A DNA stretch of 64,000 nucleotides from Raineyella sp044508675 (lineage in GTDB: Bacteria; Actinomycetota; Actinomycetes; Propionibacteriales; Propionibacteriaceae), in NCBI GenBank assembly GCA_044508675.1, contig JBIQHF010000001.1, forward strand, positions 248,001-312,000, in the 5' to 3' direction. Under the pieces are notes generated by a model that did no database searches, had not been told where the DNA came from, and saw only the letters and a program-made list of their open reading frames with translations. Below, piece after piece: positions 24,666-34,057 of the stretch (positions are counted from its first letter, which is position 1; each line of letters opens with the position of its first letter). Position numbers and translations under genes: made by a program.

Positions 24666-24695
24666 GTGCCCCCTCCGATCGATCGGAGGGGGCAC
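24666..24695. terminator. perfect 30-bp palindrome between convergent genes
   Basis: GTGCCCCCTCCGATC is followed directly by its exact reverse complement, giving a 30-base perfect palindrome. It lies 50 bases past the stop of the minus-strand secreted-protein gene and after the FKBP terminator. It most likely ends transcription of the minus-strand gene. A cruciform or protein-binding role is possible. Confidence 0.6.
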
Positions 24696-24744
24696 AAGCG
24701 ATGGATCCCGACCCAGGTGGCCGAGGCTTCAGTGCGTCGACGTG

Positions 24745-25695
24745 TCAGCTGGTGCTCACGTGGACGTGGTCCATGTGGTTCTGGGTGGCCGAACCGCGGT
24801 CCGACATGGCCCGCCAGCCCTCGGAGGAGCGCTGCGTGGTCCAGATCTTCTGTTGGTAGATCACCTCGGTGATGCCGAGCTCGGACGCGTGGGCGCGCAT
24901 GTAGTTGGCGATCTCCTGGCCCCGGGCGCCAGAGACCATGATGTCGAGGGCGTGGCCGGTCCCGTGGTTGCCCGGGTCACCGGCGCGGGTGCCACCGTAC
25001 GTCGTGACGTCCGGGAAGTTGAGGCAGCTGGCCTCCCACACCTTCTGGGTGTTGGCGGCGATAGCGCCGCCGGAGGGCGGGTTGCAGTTGGCGATCGACC
25101 CGGTGGCCTTGGCGGTGCTCGACTCGGCCGAGGCGCTGCTCTTCTCGGACGCGGAGGAGGTCGCGGTCGGCGAGGTCTTGGCGGTGGCCGTCTCGGTGGG
25201 CTCCGGCTCGGGCTCGGGCTTCGGGCTCGGGGTGAACGAGGGCGCGGCCTGGGCCATCGCGGAGGCGCTCGGGGTCTCGGCTGCGGGGGTGGCGGGTTCC
25301 GCGGTCGGGGTCTGGGCCTGCGGCGTGGGGCGCTCGTCGTTGCGGGTCGGCCGGTCGGTGGTGCGGGCCGACATGTCGACGGCGGCGGGGGTGGCCTCCA
25401 GCGTCTTCTCCGAGCCCTGGGTCACAGCGACCGCAGTGCCGGCGACCGCCAGGGCGGCGGCGACTCCGGGGAGGACCATCCGCGGCAGGCGGCGGGTGGC
25501 GCTGGCCTCGACGAGGGCCTCGGGGTCGACCATGGCCCGCGTCGGGGTGTGGACCCGGTCGGCGTCGGCGGCCCGGAGCAGGTCGTACGAATCGTCCAGT
25601 GCTCGCGTCGGGTGGTGCGCCTGGCTGCGGGGGCGCACCGCTTGGCGGAGGCTCTGCAGGGTGGTGCGCGTCGCGGCTCGTCGTGCCTGGGTCAT
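24745..25695 (-). CDS. membrane-anchored exported protein with M15-like C-terminal domain
   Basis: 316 residues. A cytoplasmic basic N-terminus of about 75 residues precedes one membrane segment (MVLPGVAAALAVAGTAVAVT). A Pro/Thr/Ala/Glu-rich linker of about 110 residues follows (a wall-spanning region with PEPEPEPTET), then a C-terminal domain (about 215-316). That domain shows HGTGHALDIMVSG and NHMDHVHVS, a histidine/aspartate arrangement like M15/VanY peptidoglycan carboxypeptidases. WTTQRSSEGWRAMSDRGS is typical of the actinobacterial version. It probably acts on or binds peptidoglycan. Zinc-dependent activity is inferred, not proven. Confidence 0.8.
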   Translation of the reverse strand: MTQARRAATRTTLQSLRQAVRPRSQAHHPTRALDDSYDLLRAADADRVHTPTRAMVDPEALVEASATRRLPRMVLPGVAAALAVAGTAVAVTQGSEKTLEATPAAVDMSARTTDRPTRNDERPTPQAQTPTAEPATPAAETPSASAMAQAAPSFTPSPKPEPEPEPTETATAKTSPTATSSASEKSSASAESSTAKATGSIANCNPPSGGAIAANTQKVWEASCLNFPDVTTYGGTRAGDPGNHGTGHALDIMVSGARGQEIANYMRAHASELGITEVIYQQKIWTTQRSSEGWRAMSDRGSATQNHMDHVHVSTS

Positions 25696-25822
25696 CGGGA
25701 AATCTTCCGATCAGCTGGGGGGCGAATCGTTGTGGAGCCTAAACGGAAGACCTGGAAGATCACAAATTGATCACGACGAGTGTGCCATCAGGTGAATCCC
25801 TGATGACGAAAGGAGGTCGACC

Positions 25823-28384
25823 TCAGCCCATCCGATCGAATGATTCGGTCAGGACCACCGGCTCACCGGCCTCGTCACTGGCTTGCAGGTGGACCGTGGC
25901 CAGGAACGACCAGTCGTGGTCGCCGGCCGGGTCGTCGACGACCTGCCGGACCGACCATACGCCCTCCCGCGACTTCTCCTGGACCTGGAGCAGCGCGGGT
26001 CCCCGAGCCGCCGGGCCGTCGTTCAGCGTCTCGTGCTCGTCCCAGTAGTCTCCCAGCGCGTCCTCCCAGGCCGCCTGGTTCAACGGCGCCCGTACGCCCA
26101 GCAGGTCGGCGGCGTACGCGTCCAACTGCGCCAACTGCGCGAACCGATCGTCGGCGGCGAGCCGGACCTTCTGGAACATCGCGTTGCGGACCATCACCCG
26201 GAAGGCACGGGCGTTGCCGGTGATCGGGCGGGTCGGGGCGATCTGCTCCCCCGCCGCGACGCGAGCGGCGGCCTCGGCGACCGCGTCCGGGTCGGTCAGC
26301 GCCTCCCACTCGTCCAGCAGCGACGAGTCGGTCTGCCGGACGGTCTCACCGAGCCACTCCAGCAGGTCCTCGGTCTCCTCGGTGCGCCGGGCCTCGGGAA
26401 CGGTCTGGCGCAGCGTACGGAACGCGTCCGACAGGTAGCGCAGCACCAGTCCCTCACTGCGGGCCACCCCGTAGTGGCTGACGAACTCGGTGAACGTCTG
26501 GCCCCGCTCGTACATGTCGCGAACCACCGACTTCGGGGACAACTGGTCGGCCGAGACCCACGGGTGGGACTGGGCGAACACACCCAGCGCCCCCTCGAGC
26601 AGTTCGGCGAGCGGGCGCGGCCAGGTGATGTCCTCGATCCGCTCCATCCGCTCCTCGTACTCGATGCCGTCGGCCTTCATCTCGGCGATCGCCTCGCCGC
26701 GGGCCTTGTGCTGCTGCTCGTAGAGGATCGGGAACGGGTCGTCCAGGATCGCCTCGATGATCGAGACGGTGTCCAGCACGTACGTCGGGGACTCCGGGTC
26801 CAGCAGGTCCAGCGCCGCCAGCGCGAACGGGGCCAGCGGCTGGTTGAGGGCGAAGTCGTCCTGCAGCCCCGGGGCCATCTCGTACGTCCGCCCCGACGGG
26901 TCGGGGGCCGGGAGCCGGACCAGCACGCCGGACTCGACCAGCCCGCGGCCCAGCCGTAGTGCCCGGCGGACCAGCCGGCGCTTGCTGCGCGCGTCCTCGT
27001 GGCAGCCGAGCAGCAGGTCGCGCATGTTCAGGACCGGGTTGCCGCGGCGGGCGACGACGTTGAGGATCATCGCCTCGTTGACCCGCAGCCGGGACACCAG
27101 CGGCTCGGGATCGGCGGTCTTGAGGCGTTCGTACGTCTCCTCGGTCCAGGAGACGAAACCGTCCGGCGCCTTCTTGCGGACCACCTTGCGGCGCTTCTTC
27201 GGGTCGTCGCCGGCCTTGGCGAGCGCCTTCTCGTTCTCGATCACGTGCTCGGGCGCCTGGCAGATGACGTGGCCGGAGGTGTCGTAGCCGGCCCGGCCGG
27301 CCCGCCCGGCGATCTGGTGGAACTCGCGGGACTTCAGCAGCCGGTGGCGGCTGCCGTCGAACTTCGTCAGCCCGGTGAACACGACCGTACGGATCGGCAC
27401 GTTGATCCCGACCCCGAGGGTGTCGGTGCCGCAGATCACCTTGAGCAGGCCGGCCTGGGCCAGCTGCTCGACCAGCCGGCGGTAGCGCGGCAGCATGCCG
27501 GCGTGGTGCACCCCGATGCCGGCCCGGACCAGCTTGGACAGCGTCTTGCCGAAGCCGGTGTGGAAGCGGAACGCGCCGATCTCCTCGGCGATCAGCGCCT
27601 TCTCCTCCTTGGACGCCAGCTTGGCCGACAGCAGCGCCTGGGCGGTCTCCAGCGCGGACTTCTGGGTGAAGTGCACCACGTACGCCGGGGCCTGGTGGGT
27701 GGTGACCAGTTCCTCCAGCAACTCGTGCAGCGGGTCCAGCGACCAGGCGTACGTCAGCGGGACGGGCCGCTCGGCGTCGGCGACGACGGCGGTCGACCGG
27801 CCGGTCCGCTCGGTCAGGTCCTCGGCGAAGAACGACACCTCGCCCAGGGTGGCCGACATCAGCAGGAACTGGGCCTGCGGCAGGCACAGGATCGGCACCT
27901 GCCAGGCCCACCCGCGGTCCGGCTCGGCGTAGTAGTGGAACTCGTCCATCACCACCTGGGTGATGTCGGCCCACTTGCCCTCGCGCAACGCGATGTTGGC
28001 GAGCACCTCGGCGGTGCAGGCGATGATCGGCGCGTCGGCGTTGACCGAGGCGTCACCGGTGAGCATCCCGACGTTCTCGGCACCGAAGATCTCGCACAGG
28101 GCGAAGAACTTCTCGCTCACCAGCGCCTTGATCGGGGCGGTGTAGAAGCTCACCCCGTCCTGGGCCAGCGCGGCGAACTGGGCCGCGGTCGCGACCAGCG
28201 TCTTCCCCGAACCGGTCGGGGTCGCCAGGATCACGTTGTTGCCGGAGAACAGCTCGATCACCGACTCGTCCTGGTGCGGGTACAGGCTGGTCCCACGGTC
28301 GTCGGCCCACCCGGTGAAGGCCTCGTAGAGGGAGTCGGCGTCGGGACTGTCGGGGATCAGGTCGGTGAGCATCATCGCCGACAT
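25823..28384 (-). CDS. DEAD/DEAH-box RNA helicase with DUF3516 C-terminus
   Basis: An 853-residue superfamily 2 helicase. Motif I ATPTGSGKT, motif II DEFHYY (DExH), motif III LLMSATLG, GIGVHHAGMLPRYRRLVEQL and motif VI HQIAGRAGRAGYDTSG lie in the first 400 residues. The remaining 450 residues are the DUF3516 region found in actinobacterial members, related to Ski2-like RNA helicases. It probably acts in RNA processing or decay. The ATG at 28384 has a weak Shine-Dalgarno, and ATG codons at 28375 and 28372 are alternatives. It follows copA after 34 bases and may share its transcript. Confidence 0.9.
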   Translation of the reverse strand: MSAMMLTDLIPDSPDADSLYEAFTGWADDRGTSLYPHQDESVIELFSGNNVILATPTGSGKTLVATAAQFAALAQDGVSFYTAPIKALVSEKFFALCEIFGAENVGMLTGDASVNADAPIIACTAEVLANIALREGKWADITQVVMDEFHYYAEPDRGWAWQVPILCLPQAQFLLMSATLGEVSFFAEDLTERTGRSTAVVADAERPVPLTYAWSLDPLHELLEELVTTHQAPAYVVHFTQKSALETAQALLSAKLASKEEKALIAEEIGAFRFHTGFGKTLSKLVRAGIGVHHAGMLPRYRRLVEQLAQAGLLKVICGTDTLGVGINVPIRTVVFTGLTKFDGSRHRLLKSREFHQIAGRAGRAGYDTSGHVICQAPEHVIENEKALAKAGDDPKKRRKVVRKKAPDGFVSWTEETYERLKTADPEPLVSRLRVNEAMILNVVARRGNPVLNMRDLLLGCHEDARSKRRLVRRALRLGRGLVESGVLVRLPAPDPSGRTYEMAPGLQDDFALNQPLAPFALAALDLLDPESPTYVLDTVSIIEAILDDPFPILYEQQHKARGEAIAEMKADGIEYEERMERIEDITWPRPLAELLEGALGVFAQSHPWVSADQLSPKSVVRDMYERGQTFTEFVSHYGVARSEGLVLRYLSDAFRTLRQTVPEARRTEETEDLLEWLGETVRQTDSSLLDEWEALTDPDAVAEAAARVAAGEQIAPTRPITGNARAFRVMVRNAMFQKVRLAADDRFAQLAQLDAYAADLLGVRAPLNQAAWEDALGDYWDEHETLNDGPAARGPALLQVQEKSREGVWSVRQVVDDPAGDHDWSFLATVHLQASDEAGEPVVLTESFDRMG

Positions 28385-28418
28385 TGTCTCAGGTCGCAGG
28401 CCGGGCCCGGCCTGCTGG

Positions 28419-30701
28419 TCAGCGGGACTGGCCGCTGCGGTACTTGCGCAGCCGCATCGAGTTGGTCACCACGAACACCGACGACAGGGACATGGCCAGC
28501 CCGGAGATCAACGGGTTGAGCAGCCCAGCGGCGGCCAGCGGGATGGCCGCGACATTGTACGCGAAGGCCCAGACCAGGTTCCCCTTGATCGTCCGCAGCG
28601 TACGACGCGACAGCGCGATCGCGTCCGGGACGACCTCGAGGTTGCGGCGGACCAGGATGATGTCGGCCGACTTCATCGCCACGTCGGTGCCGGTCACCAC
28701 GGCCAGGCCCAGGTTGGCGGTGGCCAGCGCGGCGGCGTCGTTGATCCCGTCGCCGACCATCGCGACCCGGCGACCACCGGCCTGCAGGTCCTCGATCACG
28801 GCGACCTTCCCGGTCGGCAGCACGCCGGCGATCACCTCGTCGACACCGACGCTGTCGCCGACGGCCCGGGCCGCCTGCTCGTGGTCGCCGGTCAGCAGCA
28901 CGGTGTGCAGGCCCATCGCGCGCAGCCGGGCCACGGCGTCGGCGGCGGAGTCCTTGAGCCGGTCGGAGACGACCAGCGCGCCGGCGACCCGGCCGCCGAC
29001 CGCCAGCACCACCCCGGTGCGGCCCTCGTCGGCCGCCTCCTCGAGGGCGGCGAGGACGTCGGGGGGCACGCTCGCTCCGTGCTCGGCCATCAGCTCCGGC
29101 GTCCCGACCAGCACCTCGTCGGTGCCACCGTCGCGGACCAGCACGGCCCGGGCGCCCTGTCCCGGCAGCGCCGCGGCCTCGGTGACCTGGCCCGGATCGG
29201 CCAGGCCGCGGTCGTCGGCGGCGGTGGTGATCGCGCGGGCGATCGGGTGCTCGGAGCGGCGTTCGGCGGCCGCGGCGACCGCGAGCACGGCGTCCTGGCC
29301 GGGCAGCGGCCCGTCCACGGCGGCGACCGTACGCTCCAGGGCCATGCGACCGGTGGTCAGGGTGCCGGTCTTGTCCAGCACCACGGTGTCGATCGCGCCG
29401 CTGGCCTCCAGTGCGCCGGGCCCCTTGATCAGGATGCCGAGCTGGCTGCCGCGCCCGACCCCGACCATCAGGGCGGTCGGGGTGGCCAGCCCGAGGGCGC
29501 AGGGACAGGCGATGATCAGCACCGACAGGGCGGCGCTGAAGGCGGTGCGCGGCCCGGCCCCGGACAGCAGCCAGCCGGCCAGGGTGAGCACCGAGATCGC
29601 CAGCACGACCGGGACGAACACCCCGACGACCTTGTCGACCAGGGTCTGCACGCTGGCCTTGCGGGCCTGGGCCTGCTCGGCCGTGGTGGCCATCTGCGCC
29701 AGCTGGGTGTGGGCGCCGACCTGGGTCGCCTCGACGATCAGGGCACCGGTGGTGTTGATCGTGCCGCCGAGGACCCGGTCGCCCTCGGTGACCTGTTCGG
29801 GGACCGGCTCTCCGGTCATCATCGAGGTGTCCAGAGCGGAGCTGCCCACCACCACGGTGCCGTCGGTCGCGACGCGTTCGCCGGGGCGGACCAGGAACCG
29901 GTCGGACACCCGCAGCTCGCCCAGCGGAATGGTCTCCTCCCGGCCGTTACGGATCACCCGGGCGGTCGTCGGGGCCAGCTCACCCAGCGCACTGAGCACG
30001 CTGCGGGCCGACCGCTTGGAGCGGGCCTCGAAGTAGCGTCCGGCCAGCAGGAAGGTGGTGACCGCGGCGGCCACCTCCAAGTAGAGGGTGTCGGCCCCGG
30101 CCGGGGTGATGCCGTAACCAAGCCAGTAGCCCTCCTGGTCCGAGGAGCCGAGCAGGATCGACACCACCGACCAGGTGAACGCGGCGAGCACGCCGAGCGA
30201 GACCAGGGTGTCCATGCTGGTCGAGCCGTGCCGCAGGTTGCGCCAGGCCGCCTGGTGGAACGGCAGGGCCGACCAGAACACCACCGGCAGCGACAGCAGC
30301 ACCAGCAGCCACTCCCAGCCGGGGAACCGCATCTGCGGGGCCAGGGCCAGCACGATCGCGATGTCGCCGAGCGGGACGGTCAGGAGCGCGGCGACGATCA
30401 GCCGGTTCCGCAGCATCCTGACCCGGTCCTCGGCGCCGGCGGACTCCTCGCCCTCGACGACCTCGGCGGCGCCGTAGCCGGCCGCCTCGACCACCGCGAT
30501 CGCCTCGCCGGCCCGTTCGGGGGCCAGGCCGGTGACGACGGCGCGCTCGGTGGCGTAGTTGACCGTGGCGCTGATGCCCTCGACCTTGTTGAGCTTCTTC
30601 TCGATCCGGTTGGCGCAGGCGGCGCAGGTCATGCCGGAGATATCCAGCTCGATCCGCAGGTCCGGCGCGTACGCCACGACTGGCACCTCGGTGGAGGTCA
30701 T
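28419..30701 (-). CDS. copA: copper-translocating P1B-type ATPase
   Basis: A 760-residue Cu(I) exporter. It has one N-terminal metal-binding domain with GMTCAACANRIEKKL, eight predicted membrane segments, the intramembrane IACPCALGLATP metal site, the phosphorylation motif DKTGTLT, SEHPIARAI in the nucleotide-binding domain, and the hinge GDGINDAAALA. CPC plus the C-terminal NxxxMxxS-type segment (LAMSLSSVFVVTNSMRLR) supports Cu(I). The ATG at 30701 overlaps the stop of the upstream copD-ctaG gene by four bases, so both are in one copper-handling operon. A longer in-frame start upstream is rejected. Confidence 0.95.
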   Translation of the reverse strand: MTSTEVPVVAYAPDLRIELDISGMTCAACANRIEKKLNKVEGISATVNYATERAVVTGLAPERAGEAIAVVEAAGYGAAEVVEGEESAGAEDRVRMLRNRLIVAALLTVPLGDIAIVLALAPQMRFPGWEWLLVLLSLPVVFWSALPFHQAAWRNLRHGSTSMDTLVSLGVLAAFTWSVVSILLGSSDQEGYWLGYGITPAGADTLYLEVAAAVTTFLLAGRYFEARSKRSARSVLSALGELAPTTARVIRNGREETIPLGELRVSDRFLVRPGERVATDGTVVVGSSALDTSMMTGEPVPEQVTEGDRVLGGTINTTGALIVEATQVGAHTQLAQMATTAEQAQARKASVQTLVDKVVGVFVPVVLAISVLTLAGWLLSGAGPRTAFSAALSVLIIACPCALGLATPTALMVGVGRGSQLGILIKGPGALEASGAIDTVVLDKTGTLTTGRMALERTVAAVDGPLPGQDAVLAVAAAAERRSEHPIARAITTAADDRGLADPGQVTEAAALPGQGARAVLVRDGGTDEVLVGTPELMAEHGASVPPDVLAALEEAADEGRTGVVLAVGGRVAGALVVSDRLKDSAADAVARLRAMGLHTVLLTGDHEQAARAVGDSVGVDEVIAGVLPTGKVAVIEDLQAGGRRVAMVGDGINDAAALATANLGLAVVTGTDVAMKSADIILVRRNLEVVPDAIALSRRTLRTIKGNLVWAFAYNVAAIPLAAAGLLNPLISGLAMSLSSVFVVTNSMRLRKYRSGQSR

Positions 30702-32779
30702 CGCTTCAGCCTCCGTTCCTGCATCTTGTGGTCCCGGTCGCGGGCAGCGAGCTCCTCGAGCATCTCGTTGTAGGCGTCGTACGAGTCGTCCAGGCCGGTG
30801 TCCTGGGCCCGGTCGAGGCGGATCGCGTCGCGGCTGTCGGCAAGGAACCACTGGATGCCCAGGGCGACGATGACGATCAGGAGGGGGACCTCACCGACGA
30901 TCCAGGTGATCTGGCCGGCGATGCTCTGGTCGGCGAGGAGGTCCCCGACCCAGCTGACGTCGATCGCCCGGTAGAAGGTCGCGCCGATCACCGACTCGGC
31001 CTGCAGGATCATCACCGCGAACAGCGCGTGGAACGGCATCACGCCGATGACCAGCGCGAGCCGGCCGATGTGCGGCAGGTTGGACCACTTGTCGATCCCG
31101 ATGATCAGGTCGAAGAACAGGTAGCCGGTGATCATGAAGTACAGCAGCATCAACTGGTGGGCCCAGTGGAAGCGCATCAGCCACGGGAACGCCGGCGACA
31201 TGTAGACCAGGAACAGCGAGCTGACGTACAGCGCCCAGACGACCAGTGGGTTCAGCACCCGGCGCAGCGGGGTGTAGCCGTGCAGGGCGATGGTGGCCTC
31301 GCGCGGCCCGGGCATCTGGCCGTGCGGGCGGACCCGGGAGGCCGACTGGATCAGCGAGATCGGGCCACCGAGCAGGCACAGGACGGGGACCAGCATGTTC
31401 ACCGTCATGTGCACCAGCATGTGCCAGGAGAAGACGACGGTGGAGTACTCCCACAGGCCGGCGGTGGCCAGGTACATCATCAGCAGCCAGCCCAGGGTCC
31501 AGAACAGTGTCCGGACCATCGGCCACTGGTCGCCCTTGCGGCGTACCTTGCTGACCCCCCAGTAGTAGAGGACCAGGGCGGTGACGGCCAGGCCGATCCA
31601 CAGCAGGTTCGGCCGGCCGAACGAGGCGATCCGGGCCGCGGTCGCCGGGATGTCGACCTGGTAGCCGAGGTAGTTCACCTGGATCGACTGCGGGATCAGG
31701 AACCGCGGCGGGGGCAGGTGGTTGGCGGCGGCGCGCAACGCCACGTACCCGATCGCGATGACCACGTCGCGGGCGGCCGAGCGGGCGGCGATCGCCGGAT
31801 TCGTACGGGCCGGATCGGCCTCGCCCCGGACCTGGCGCCAGACCCAGCTGGCGGCGAGCAGGACGAAGCTGCCGAAGAAGCCGATCGTCGCCCAGCCGTA
31901 CCCGCTGCCCAGCGGCGAGTGCCCGGCCAGCTGCTGCCAGCCGATGATGACGTGGCCGAGGACGACCACCCCGAGCAGCACCGGCACGATCTTCTGGTAG
32001 CGGCGCAGCCGGTTGATCGCGGTGGTGTCGCTGTCCGGGGGCGTGGTGTCGTTGGCGCGCAGCACCACGGCGAGCGCGGCGGCAGCGAGCGGCGCCCAGG
32101 CCAGCCCGACGAAGATCGCCGCGTCGGTGGCCCAGTCGTGGTCCTGGCCGACGGTCACGTTGCCGGTCACCGACACGAACGTGGTCGCCAGCACGGTGGC
32201 GAGGAACAGCAGCAGGTACGCCGCGTAGCGCTTGGAGGTGTACGCGACGATGACGGTGGCCAGGGCGACCAGCGCGCTGGCGAACCAGGCCAGCGACGCC
32301 GAGGTGCTGGAGACGAAGTCCCACCAGGTGCCGGGGGTGAGGGCGTACGCCAGGGGGACGCCGTTGACGTACGCACCGTTCGCCGCGGACAGCAGCAACG
32401 AGGTCCAGAGCCAGACCTGGGCGGAGCGCCCGACCCAGGCGCGCAGCCGCTGACCGGCGGCGGTGAGGTCGTTGTGGGCACCGATCGGCGTGAATCCGAG
32501 GATCGCGAGCAGCCCGCCGAGGGTGGCCAGGACCGCCAGCCGGGAGACCACGTCGGCGATGCCGGAGACGTAGCCGGTGAACGCGTCGGTCTCCGGGCGG
32601 GCCGGCAGCGGCGGCTGGCCAGCGAGGTAACCCATCACGAGCCACACCGCGATCACGGCGAGGCCGGCGGCGACCCCGATGGTGACCTTCGCGGGCAGCC
32701 CGAGCGGGGCGGTCGCAGGGGGCCGCTGGCGACGGTTCGTGACGCTGGTACCGGGCACATCCACTCTTTCTGATTGCAC
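30698..32779 (-). CDS. fused CopD-like/CtaG-like copper membrane protein
   Basis: A 693-residue multi-span membrane protein. The N-terminal half (about 30-340) resembles the CopD copper-import family (YVSGIADVVSRLAVLATLGG...). The C-terminal half (about 385-660) is a Caa3_CtaG cytochrome oxidase assembly domain with FSWHMLVHMTVNMLVPVLC, FHWAHQLMLLYFMITGYLFF and IGVMPFHALFAVMIL, rich in possible Cu-ligand His and Met. Such CopD-CtaG fusions are typical of actinobacteria and supply copper to heme-copper oxidase. It is directly coupled to copA. Confidence 0.92.
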   Translation of the reverse strand: MQSERVDVPGTSVTNRRQRPPATAPLGLPAKVTIGVAAGLAVIAVWLVMGYLAGQPPLPARPETDAFTGYVSGIADVVSRLAVLATLGGLLAILGFTPIGAHNDLTAAGQRLRAWVGRSAQVWLWTSLLLSAANGAYVNGVPLAYALTPGTWWDFVSSTSASLAWFASALVALATVIVAYTSKRYAAYLLLFLATVLATTFVSVTGNVTVGQDHDWATDAAIFVGLAWAPLAAAALAVVLRANDTTPPDSDTTAINRLRRYQKIVPVLLGVVVLGHVIIGWQQLAGHSPLGSGYGWATIGFFGSFVLLAASWVWRQVRGEADPARTNPAIAARSAARDVVIAIGYVALRAAANHLPPPRFLIPQSIQVNYLGYQVDIPATAARIASFGRPNLLWIGLAVTALVLYYWGVSKVRRKGDQWPMVRTLFWTLGWLLMMYLATAGLWEYSTVVFSWHMLVHMTVNMLVPVLCLLGGPISLIQSASRVRPHGQMPGPREATIALHGYTPLRRVLNPLVVWALYVSSLFLVYMSPAFPWLMRFHWAHQLMLLYFMITGYLFFDLIIGIDKWSNLPHIGRLALVIGVMPFHALFAVMILQAESVIGATFYRAIDVSWVGDLLADQSIAGQITWIVGEVPLLIVIVALGIQWFLADSRDAIRLDRAQDTGLDDSYDAYNEMLEELAARDRDHKMQERRLKR

Positions 32780-32874
32780 TGACGATTCAGGCTACCCCGG
32801 GTGGCCACAACCTCCACATGTTACGTCACTGGCCGGTCAGCCGGGCGGCACACCCCAGGGCGAACGGGCCCGCG

Positions 32875-34050
32875 TCAGGGCCGGATCGTACGGGACGCGG
32901 CCTCCAGCAGCATCCAGGCGCCGACCTGGACCGACAGGTCACGCTCCGGGAGGTCGTCGTCGCGCGCCGGGATGCGGGCCGGCACCAGCCGGACCGGCCC
33001 GAACCACACCCCGCGCCGGTCCTCCGCCCGGTGCCGCCAGGCCGCGGCGGCACTGGACCGGACCAGGGTGGTGGCGAGCCGGCGGGCGGCCCGGGCGTCG
33101 CGCCCCTCGCCGGGCAGGTCGGTGGCGACCAGGGCCAGGTAGCGGGCCAGGATCCCGGCGAACAGGCCGGCATCGCCCCCGGACTCGGGAAACCTGGCGT
33201 GGCCGACGATGACGTGGTCCTCGGCCATGTGCCGGTCCACGGCGGCGACCAGCCGGTGCACCCGCGCGGCGGTCGCCGCCACCTCCTCGCCCCCGGCACG
33301 GCCCAGCGCCAGCCCGGCGCGGAGCACACTGACCTCCGCGCCGAGCAGCAGCCCCTGGTTGTAGGTGTAGTAGGCGGTATCGACCCGGTGCGGCCGCCCG
33401 GGCGGGCCGGGCCGGATGCCGTCGACGACCAGGCCGCTGGCCGGGTCGAGGCACTGCCGGTTCAGCCAGTCCAGCGCCTGGCGGGCCCGATCCAGGTGGC
33501 CCCGGCGGGCCATCAGGATGGTCATCGGCCCGTTCGCCGGGACGTTGCGGAACTCGTCGCCGACCCGCCACGGGATGCCCCCGCCGAGGGGCTCGTCGGC
33601 CCAGGCCCTGCCCAGGGCGGAGGTGATCGCGGCGAGGGGCCGGCGGTGGTGCCGCCCGAGGTCGCGTTCGGCGCGGTCCAGGGCCAGCGCGAACCAGCCG
33701 ATGTCGTCGTAGTACTCGTTGCGCCAGCGGGCCCGGTTGCGCAGCGCCAGTGCGACCGGCCAACGGGCCACCAATCGACGGCGCCACGGCTGCGGGTCCC
33801 GCACCTGCGCCTCGACCAGGGTCTCCAGCACGTGCGCCTGCCACCAGTAGTGGAACACCGCGAACGTCCGGTGCGCCACGGTCGGCGGGTAGGCGGTCCA
33901 GGCCAGGTGCGCCCACGGCGCGAACCACGGCCGGTGCAGGTGGCGGCGCAGCACCGAGCGCTCGGCGGCCGCGGCGTACGTACGCCACTCGGCGTCGGGG
34001 ACGTCGGGATCGGGGGCGTCCGGACCAGAGTCGGGCATCCGGTGCCTCAT
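32875..34050 (-). CDS. glycoside hydrolase family 76-like protein
   Basis: A 391-residue alpha-helical enzyme resembling GH76 endo-alpha-1,6-mannanases. FHYWWQAHVLETLV starts the barrel, RNEYYDDIGWFALAL carries the paired catalytic Asp, and GGGIPWRVGDEFRNVPANGP, GLVVDGI and DTAYYTYNQGLLLGAEV complete the family pattern. There is no signal peptide, so it appears cytoplasmic, unlike most GH76 wall enzymes. The ATG at 34050 begins seven bases after the stop of the cytidylyltransferase-fusion gene. With pseG it forms a minus-strand operon, which links it to synthesis or trimming of the pseudaminic-acid glycan. The linkage it cuts is unknown. Confidence 0.8.
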   Translation of the reverse strand: MRHRMPDSGPDAPDPDVPDAEWRTYAAAAERSVLRRHLHRPWFAPWAHLAWTAYPPTVAHRTFAVFHYWWQAHVLETLVEAQVRDPQPWRRRLVARWPVALALRNRARWRNEYYDDIGWFALALDRAERDLGRHHRRPLAAITSALGRAWADEPLGGGIPWRVGDEFRNVPANGPMTILMARRGHLDRARQALDWLNRQCLDPASGLVVDGIRPGPPGRPHRVDTAYYTYNQGLLLGAEVSVLRAGLALGRAGGEEVAATAARVHRLVAAVDRHMAEDHVIVGHARFPESGGDAGLFAGILARYLALVATDLPGEGRDARAARRLATTLVRSSAAAAWRHRAEDRRGVWFGPVRLVPARIPARDDDLPERDLSVQVGAWMLLEAASRTIRP

Positions 34051-34057
34051 CGGCGGG

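Noticed and set aside
28365..30773. 802-residue plus-strand frame opposite copA
   Set aside because: It is the antisense shadow of the copper ATPase: His/Gly/Gln-rich, with no domain, while the minus strand shows every P-type ATPase motif.
30728..32773. 681-residue plus-strand frame opposite the CopD-CtaG gene
   Set aside because: An antisense shadow without recognisable motifs.
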